Below are positions 5,977-9,656 of a DNA stretch of 9,656 nucleotides, in pieces. The notes beneath the pieces are model-generated. The model was not told where the DNA came from and did not search any database. It saw nothing but the letters and a program-made list of their open reading frames with translations. Location of the stretch: positions 1-9,656 of the forward strand of contig QAKI01000060.1 in assembly GCA_003343905.1 (NCBI GenBank). Reading direction: 5' to 3'. Position numbers and translations under genes: made by a program. Within the stretch, counting starts at the first letter, position 1. Every line of letters begins with the position of its first letter. This DNA comes from Subdoligranulum variabile (GTDB lineage Bacteria > Bacillota > Clostridia > Oscillospirales > Ruminococcaceae).

Positions 5977-7077
5977 ATGAAAGTAGAAAAAGTAGCCATA
6001 TTAGGTGGTGGAAATGGTGGTATAACAGCTGCTGCTGATTTATCAAGTAGAGGATTTGAAGTGAGTATGTTCCAATCAGATAAATTCTGTAAGAATTTAG
6101 ATGTTATAAAAGAAAAAGGAGAAATAATACTTCAAACATTAAATAGTGAAAGTGTTGAAAAAGTACACTTAGTTACTGATGACATAAAAGAAGCTATACT
6201 TGGTGCTCAAATAATAATGTTAGCAATACCAGGAATGGCAGTTGAATACTTTGCAGAGCTACTTGCACCAGTGGTAGATGAAAATCAAATTATATATATA
6301 AATAGTGCAGCCTCAATGGGTTGTATTAGATTTGTAAATAAAGCAAAATCAATGGGAATTGATAAGAATTTTAAAATATGTGAATCAAACTCTTTAACAT
6401 ATGGATGTAGAGCTTTTGCTGATGAGGCAAGAGTAGAGATGTCTTTAAGTGTAAAAAAATTATTCTTAGGGTCTTACCCATCAAGTGATAATGAATATAA
6501 TATGCAAGCCCTAAGTCAAATATATGATTGTTTTGTTCCAGCAGAAAATATATGGCAAGTGAACTTAGAAAATGGTAATCCTGAAGTACATCCTGGTCCA
6601 GCTTTACTTAATGCAGGAAGAATAGACTACTCAAATGGAGAGTTTTGGTTGTATCGAGAAGGGATTACAGAACATACAATAAACGTATTAGAAGCAGTAG
6701 AAAGTGAAAGAAAAGCTCTTGGAAGAGCCTTAGGGTTTGAGGTTGAAGGAGCAAGAGAAAGTCGTATAAATAGAGGATACTTACAAGAAGATAAAACTAA
6801 AACGCTACAAGAATTATTTAATACAAGTGAAGTATTTACACAAATAAAAGGACCAACAAGTGTAACAAATAGATATATAACAGAAGACATATCAACAGGC
6901 TTAGTACTTTGGTCAAGTATTGGAAAAATACTTAAAGTACCAACTCCAAATATAGATGCGATTATAGTACTTGGAGGTACCTTATTAAAAACTGATTTTT
7001 ATAAAGAAGGATTAACTGTAGAAAAATTAGGAATAACTAATGCAAATAATAAACAAGATTTAATTAATGCTGTATAA
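5977..7077 (+). CDS. Octopine/nopaline-type opine dehydrogenase, copy 1
   Basis: The family joins the amino group of an amino acid to a 2-oxo acid, often pyruvate, by NAD(P)H-dependent reduction, giving a secondary-amine opine. Residues 1 to about 180 form the nucleotide-binding domain, opening with VAILGGGNGGITAAADL (GxGNGG). The C-terminal part is the mainly helical octopine dehydrogenase domain. VHPGPALLNAGRID holds His205, the likely counterpart of the catalytic histidine of octopine dehydrogenase, and TPNIDAIIVLGG holds a candidate partner, Asp327. The 366-residue length is normal for the family. AGGAGG at 5965-5970 gives a clear start. A terminator follows, so it is probably not co-transcribed with the paralogue 210 bases downstream. 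No metallophore partner such as a nicotianamine-synthase-like gene is adjacent, which argues against a staphylopine-type role. Substrates cannot be read from the sequence. Confidence 0.88.
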   Translation: MKVEKVAILGGGNGGITAAADLSSRGFEVSMFQSDKFCKNLDVIKEKGEIILQTLNSESVEKVHLVTDDIKEAILGAQIIMLAIPGMAVEYFAELLAPVVDENQIIYINSAASMGCIRFVNKAKSMGIDKNFKICESNSLTYGCRAFADEARVEMSLSVKKLFLGSYPSSDNEYNMQALSQIYDCFVPAENIWQVNLENGNPEVHPGPALLNAGRIDYSNGEFWLYREGITEHTINVLEAVESERKALGRALGFEVEGARESRINRGYLQEDKTKTLQELFNTSEVFTQIKGPTSVTNRYITEDISTGLVLWSSIGKILKVPTPNIDAIIVLGGTLLKTDFYKEGLTVEKLGITNANNKQDLINAV

Positions 7078-7084
7078 AATAAAG

Positions 7085-7124
7085 AAAGAAATGCTAAAAA
7101 AATAAATTATAGCATTTCTTTTTT
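7085..7124 (+). terminator. Intrinsic terminator between the two opine dehydrogenase genes
   Basis: AAAGAAATGCTA (7085-7096) pairs with TAGCATTTCTTT (7110-7121) around an A-rich loop, and a run of six Ts spans 7119-7124. It begins 7 bases after the copy 1 stop and argues against one shared transcript. Confidence 0.8.
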
Positions 7125-7147
7125 AAAAAAGAATAAAGTAATAAGCA

Positions 7148-7162
7148 TTTTGCATGGCAAAA
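7148..7162. promoter_or_regulatory. Inverted repeat beside the copy 2 promoter candidate
   Basis: TTTTGC and GCAAAA flank a 3-base centre (ATG) as a perfect 6-base dyad, ending 3 bases before the candidate -35 box. It is more GC-rich than its surroundings. It does not match CodY, Rex or CcpA consensus sites as I know them. An operator is plausible but unproven. Confidence 0.35.
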
Positions 7163-7165
7163 GGG

Positions 7166-7193
7166 TTTACAAAAATTTATGTACAATTACTAT
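7166..7193 (+). promoter_or_regulatory. Candidate promoter of opine dehydrogenase copy 2
   Basis: TTTACA (7166-7171) and TACTAT (7188-7193) are 16 bases apart. A second possible -10, a consensus TATAAT, lies at 7240-7245 but has no convincing -35. Either would give copy 2 its own transcript after the terminator at 7085-7124. Confidence 0.4.
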
Positions 7194-7201
7194 GTATTAT
7201 G

Positions 7202-7219
7202 AATTATTTTAAAATAATT
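7202..7219. promoter_or_regulatory. Perfect 18-base A/T palindrome upstream of copy 2
   Basis: AATTATTTTAAAATAATT is a perfect palindrome located just after the candidate promoter and about 70 bases before the ATG. A binding site is possible; in DNA this A/T-rich, chance symmetry is more likely than usual. Confidence 0.3.
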
Positions 7220-7287
7220 ATGCAAAATTAATTAAATTTTATAATATTTTTTTATAAAAAAGACTTAAAAAGAGGGGGAGTTTTTAT

Positions 7288-8385
7288 ATGAAAGTAGAAA
7301 AGATAGCAATACTAGGCGGTGGCAACGGTGGAATTACAGCGGCTGCTGACTTAACTCAAAAAGGTTTTTTAGTGAATATTTTTGAATCTGAAAGATTTTG
7401 TAAAGACTTGCAATATATTAAAAAAACTAATGAAATTATAATGGAATATAAGGGAAGTAAATCCGTTGAAAAGATAAATTTAATTACTAATGATATAGAA
7501 AAAGCTATAGAAGGATGTCAAATTGTAATGATAACTGTTCCGGGTATGGGAATAGAATACTTTGCAGAAATTCTTGCACCAGTAGTTAAAGAAGATCAAA
7601 TAATATTGATAAATTCTGCACCAGCTATGGCTTCAGTAAGATTTGTAAAAAAAGCAAAAGAAATGGGCATAAATAAAGACTTTAAGATTGGGGAAACTAA
7701 TTCTTTAACTTATGCAACTAGAGCCTATGTAAATGAAGGTAGAGTAGAGATTTCTTTAAAAGCAGGTAAGGTTTATTTATCTGCATATCCATCATGTAAT
7801 ACAGATTTAGTATATGATGCTTGTGCTCAAATATATGATAGTTTTGTGAAAGCTGACAATGTAATAGTAGTAAATTTAGAAAATCCAAATCCTTTAGTTC
7901 ATCCAGGTCCAACATTATTAAATGCAGGAAGAATAGATTATACTAAAGGTGAGTTTTGGCTATATAAAGAAGGAATTACTGAGCATACAGTAAATATAGT
8001 AAAAGCAGTAGAAGATGAGAGAGAAGCTGTGGCAAAAGCTTTAGATATTCAATTAGAAGATACTAGACAGGCTAGAATAAATAGAGGTTATTTTGTTGAT
8101 GAAGATAAACCACTTCATGAGTTATTTAATACAAGTCCAGTATTTCAGAATATAAAAGGTCCAGCAAGTGTAGATGGAAGATATATTGTAGAAGATATAT
8201 CAACAGGTCTTGTTCTTTGGTCTGACTTAGGAAAAGTATTAAAAGTACCAACACCAAATATTGATTCTATTATAGTTCTTGGTGGAACTTTAATAGGAAG
8301 GGATTTTTATAAAGAGGGATTAACTTTAAAAAGCATAGGCCTTGGACATTTAAATAGTAAAGAAGATATATTAGAAAATATATAA
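7288..8385 (+). CDS. Octopine/nopaline-type opine dehydrogenase, copy 2
   Basis: This paralogue of the preceding gene is about 60% identical over its length (about 225 of 366 positions by hand count, with one single-residue gap near 274). It has the same two-domain plan: IAILGGGNGGITAAADL at the N-terminus, then VHPGPTLLNAGRID with the likely catalytic His205, ITEHT, RINRGY, EDISTGLVLW and TPNIDSIIVLGG. Differences cluster in short blocks, notably around 24-60, 112-118 and 168-180. That suggests different amino-acid or oxo-acid preference, not loss of function. GGGGGAG at 7274-7280 lies 7 bases before the ATG. It has its own candidate promoter and a strong terminator after the stop. The pair most likely arose by an old tandem duplication within this lineage or its ancestor. 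Substrates are unknown. Confidence 0.88.
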   Translation: MKVEKIAILGGGNGGITAAADLTQKGFLVNIFESERFCKDLQYIKKTNEIIMEYKGSKSVEKINLITNDIEKAIEGCQIVMITVPGMGIEYFAEILAPVVKEDQIILINSAPAMASVRFVKKAKEMGINKDFKIGETNSLTYATRAYVNEGRVEISLKAGKVYLSAYPSCNTDLVYDACAQIYDSFVKADNVIVVNLENPNPLVHPGPTLLNAGRIDYTKGEFWLYKEGITEHTVNIVKAVEDEREAVAKALDIQLEDTRQARINRGYFVDEDKPLHELFNTSPVFQNIKGPASVDGRYIVEDISTGLVLWSDLGKVLKVPTPNIDSIIVLGGTLIGRDFYKEGLTLKSIGLGHLNSKEDILENI

Positions 8386-8416
8386 ATTTAACAAAAATAT
8401 AGTGATATATAACATA

Positions 8417-8453
8417 AAAAAATGAGTAATAGAATACCTATTACTCATTTTTT
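8417..8453 (+). terminator. Intrinsic terminator after opine dehydrogenase copy 2
   Basis: AATGAGTAATAG (8421-8432) pairs perfectly with CTATTACTCATT (8438-8449), extended by A residues on the left and T residues on the right to a 16-base stem with a 5-base loop, ending in six Ts. It is a textbook intrinsic terminator and, by symmetry, could also act on transcripts from cvfB. Confidence 0.9.
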
Positions 8454-8461
8454 ATTATGCT

Positions 8462-8517
8462 CAACGGAGCTATCCCAATCGATAGCGATGATAGCTCGTT
8501 ATCACCATAAACTTAAC
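8462..8517. repeat. Hairpin-forming repeat, copy A
   Basis: This 56-base unit matches copy B at 8538-8593 in 45 of 56 positions without gaps; the starts are 76 bases apart. It opens CAACGGAGCTATCC and ends ATAAACTTAAC. AACGGAGCTATC (8463-8474) pairs with GATAGCTCGTT (8490-8500) with one bulged G, so it folds into a hairpin. It is noticeably richer in G and C than the surrounding intergenic DNA. It resembles the small palindromic (REP-like) elements scattered between genes in many bacteria; I cannot name a family. Confidence 0.7.
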
Positions 8518-8537
8518 GCAGCTAATTATATTTTAAG

Positions 8538-8593
8538 CAACGGAGTTATCCGAAGCGGTAGCAAGGATATCTCGTTGGCGCTATAAACTTAAC
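8538..8593. repeat. Hairpin-forming repeat, copy B
   Basis: This is the second unit, in direct orientation to copy A. AACGGAGTTATCC (8539-8551) pairs with GGATATCTCGTT (8565-8576) with one bulge and one mismatch, and the loop contains GCGGTAGC. Where the two copies differ inside the stem, pairing is mostly kept, which hints that the fold matters. The unit runs straight into the hairpin that covers the cvfB stop codon. Confidence 0.7.
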
Positions 8594-8607
8594 TTCGTTA
8601 AGTTTAT
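8583..8607. repeat. Perfect 11-base-pair hairpin overlapping the cvfB stop codon
   Basis: ATAAACTTAAC (8583-8593) pairs with GTTAAGTTTAT (8597-8607) around a TTC loop. The cvfB stop (8604-8606 on the minus strand) lies inside the right arm. No T-run follows on the minus strand, so it is not a standard terminator for cvfB, though it could protect or shape the mRNA end. Copy A keeps the left arm but has lost the right arm. Confidence 0.7.
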
Positions 8608-9446
8608 TTAAGGAAAGTTCCTTCTTCGTTTTGGATTATTAATCCTTTTTTCATAAGAACACCTAAAGCTCTTTTAAAGTTTTTCTTACTAGAGTTGAAT
8701 ACTGTTGCTATTTCATCTGGAGAAGATTTATCATTGAATCTCATGAAACCATCATTTCCTTCTAAATAGTTCATAATAGCTATTTCTAAAGTATCTAATT
8801 CAACTTTTCTTTCACCTCTTGGAGTAAGACCAAGTCTTCCATCCTCATAGATTTTTATAACTTTAAGATTTTCTAACTTATCTCCTATATTTAGCTCTGT
8901 AAAATATTCATTATTTAAAATTACAGCATCGTATTTATTATTTACACAAACAGATGCAGAATTATTAGTTTGGAATCCGTAAACCACACCTTCTACAGTG
9001 TCACCTACTTTATAAGGTGATTCTACAGATAAATATGGGAATATATCAGTAGTAGCAGCAAGTCTTCCTGTTTTATCTACATATATATAGAATAAATATC
9101 TATTTCCTTTAGTCATTTCATATTTTTGTGCTTTGAAAGGAACTAAAATATCCTTTGGAAGTCCAACATCAATGAAACTTCCTATCTTTGTATGAGCAAC
9201 AACTTTTAAATAAGCTATATCTCCAACAGCAGCTTTTGGATAATTCATAGTTGCAGATAGTCTACCTTCTGAATCTTTATATATAAATACTTCTACCTCA
9301 TCACCAACTTCTATATGATTTTTATTAAGTAGTCTATTGTGAAGAAGTACATCATCACTTGTTCTACCAGTTTCTGCATCTAAAAAGTAGCCAAATTCAG
9401 CTTTTCTTTTAACTTTAAGTTTATTGTATTCGCCTAATTTTATCAA
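8604..9446 (-). CDS. cvfB: CvfB-type S1 RNA-binding protein
   Basis: CvfB-family proteins (YitL in Bacillus) are cytoplasmic RNA-binding regulators linked in staphylococci to virulence-gene expression. At 280 residues the length is typical. Domain plan: S1-like domain about 1-65 (GEYNKLKV, FGYFLDAE, VGDEVEVFIYKDSEGRLSAT), a second about 70-135 (VGDIAYLKVVAHTKIGSFIDVG), a third about 143-212 (VGDTVEGVVYG, IYEDGRLGLTPRGE), then a C-terminal winged helix about 215-280 (MRFNDKSSPDEIA, FKRALGVLMKKGLI). The start is TTG, with AAGGAG 8 bases upstream. An ATG closer to that site reads only ATG-AAA-TTT-TGA and cannot be the start. The gene converges on the opine dehydrogenases and is divergent from the gene that begins past the window. 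Its stop codon lies in a repeat-associated hairpin. Confidence 0.92.
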   Translation of the reverse strand: MIKLGEYNKLKVKRKAEFGYFLDAETGRTSDDVLLHNRLLNKNHIEVGDEVEVFIYKDSEGRLSATMNYPKAAVGDIAYLKVVAHTKIGSFIDVGLPKDILVPFKAQKYEMTKGNRYLFYIYVDKTGRLAATTDIFPYLSVESPYKVGDTVEGVVYGFQTNNSASVCVNNKYDAVILNNEYFTELNIGDKLENLKVIKIYEDGRLGLTPRGERKVELDTLEIAIMNYLEGNDGFMRFNDKSSPDEIATVFNSSKKNFKRALGVLMKKGLIIQNEEGTFLK

Positions 9447-9454
9447 AATTTCAT

Positions 9455-9460
9455 CTCCTT
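9455..9460 (-). promoter_or_regulatory. Ribosome binding site deciding the cvfB TTG start
   Basis: On the minus strand AAGGAG is followed after 8 bases by TTG (9446-9444). The ATG directly after the site meets an in-frame TGA three codons later, overlapping the TTG, so TTG is the only reasonable start. Confidence 0.7.
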
Positions 9461-9484
9461 GTAGTATATAAAAATATGTATCAT

Positions 9485-9513
9485 AATTTAATATAATAAC
9501 ATATTTATGTCTA
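9485..9513 (-). promoter_or_regulatory. Candidate cvfB promoter
   Basis: On the minus strand TAGACA (9513-9508) and TAAATT (9490-9485) are 17 bases apart, about 40 bases before the TTG start. The -35 is good and the -10 is weak. The A/T-rich background makes other choices possible. Confidence 0.3.
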
Positions 9514-9555
9514 TTTATACTTAAAACTTCACATAATTTAAAAAAAATAATTTTA

Positions 9556-9563
9556 TCGTACGA
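9556..9563. promoter_or_regulatory. Short palindrome in the divergent control region
   Basis: TCGTACGA is a perfect palindrome, bordered by TTTTA on the left and AAAAA on the right, which extends the symmetry with one mismatch. It is the only GC-containing dyad in a very A/T-rich stretch between the divergent genes and may be an operator. Confidence 0.3.
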
Positions 9564-9580
9564 AAAAAATAAAATAATTA

Positions 9581-9608
9581 TTGCATTATACTTTAATTAT
9601 ATTATAGA
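9581..9608 (+). promoter_or_regulatory. Candidate promoter for the gene beyond the right edge
   Basis: TTGCAT (9581-9586) and TATAGA (9603-9608) are 16 bases apart, about 40 bases before the ribosome-binding site at the window end. Both boxes are partial matches. Confidence 0.35.
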
Positions 9609-9648
9609 ATTATTTGTAGTCTATTTTTTACTATGCCAACAACAATAA

Positions 9649-9656
9649 AAGGAGGA
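9649..9656 (+). promoter_or_regulatory. Ribosome binding site of a gene starting past the window
   Basis: AAGGAGGA is a near-perfect Shine-Dalgarno at the very last bases, so a plus-strand gene should start within about 10 bases of the right edge. Its identity cannot be seen. Confidence 0.7.

Noticed and set aside
5977..7077. A staphylopine-type metallophore locus based on an opine dehydrogenase
   Set aside because: No nicotianamine-synthase-like or metal-opine transport gene is adjacent, and the protein fits the octopine/nopaline group instead.
7198..7226. An ArgR-type box upstream of opine dehydrogenase copy 2
   Set aside because: Only one half (TATGAAT) fits the consensus as I know it; the expected second half is missing.
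6627..7915. Minus-strand frames inside the two opine dehydrogenase genes (6627-6890 and 7718-7915)
   Set aside because: Both lie wholly within strong coding sequence on the other strand and show no motifs of their own.
8462..8593. CRISPR array or att-site duplication
   Set aside because: There are only two imperfect copies, each internally palindromic and with no conserved spacer plan. No integrase or cas gene is present.

Overview
The window is a strongly A/T-rich stretch from a low-GC Firmicute, most likely an anaerobic clostridium. The basis is the purine-rich Shine-Dalgarno sequences, AT-rich codon use, an oxygen-sensitive two-subunit class I fumarase next to malic enzyme, octopine/nopaline-type dehydrogenases and a CvfB regulator. 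Peptostreptococcaceae (Clostridioides, Paraclostridium or Romboutsia relatives) would fit, but that is inference. No mobile element, tRNA, rRNA or CRISPR array was seen.

Layout. Positions 1-518 (+) hold the tail of an unidentified protein, overlapped by a YbaK-type Cys-tRNA(Pro) deacylase that lacks its usual N-terminus. A hairpin separates this from a convergent alpha/beta hydrolase at 583-1401 (-), whose nucleophile-elbow serine is replaced by glycine. Positions 1619-4245 (+) are a compact operon: fumarase alpha, fumarase beta and malic enzyme. A lipoprotein with two rhodanese domains (4404-5117, +) and an unidentified membrane-anchored protein (5274-5795, +) follow. Two paralogous opine dehydrogenases, about 60% identical by hand count, lie at 5977-7077 and 7288-8385 (+). 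Each is followed by its own terminator, so they look like separate transcription units. Positions 8417-8607 hold a terminator and two diverged copies of a hairpin-forming repeat. The convergent cvfB gene runs 8604-9446 (-). The last ~200 bases are a divergent control region ending in a strong ribosome-binding site for a gene beyond the window.

Working together. Fumarase hydrates fumarate to malate and malic enzyme decarboxylates malate to pyruvate with gain of NAD(P)H. Opine dehydrogenases of this family reductively condense an amino acid with a 2-oxo acid, commonly pyruvate, using NAD(P)H. The neighbourhood could therefore be a carbon and redox module in which pyruvate and reducing power end in a secreted or stored opine. 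That link is inference; the sequence proves only the families and their proximity.

The points most worth a second look are the duplicated, separately controlled opine dehydrogenases, the hydrolase without its nucleophile, the lipoprotein with two intact rhodanese cysteines, the truncated ybaK, and the palindromic repeat pair that runs into the cvfB stop codon. No wholly new system is evident.
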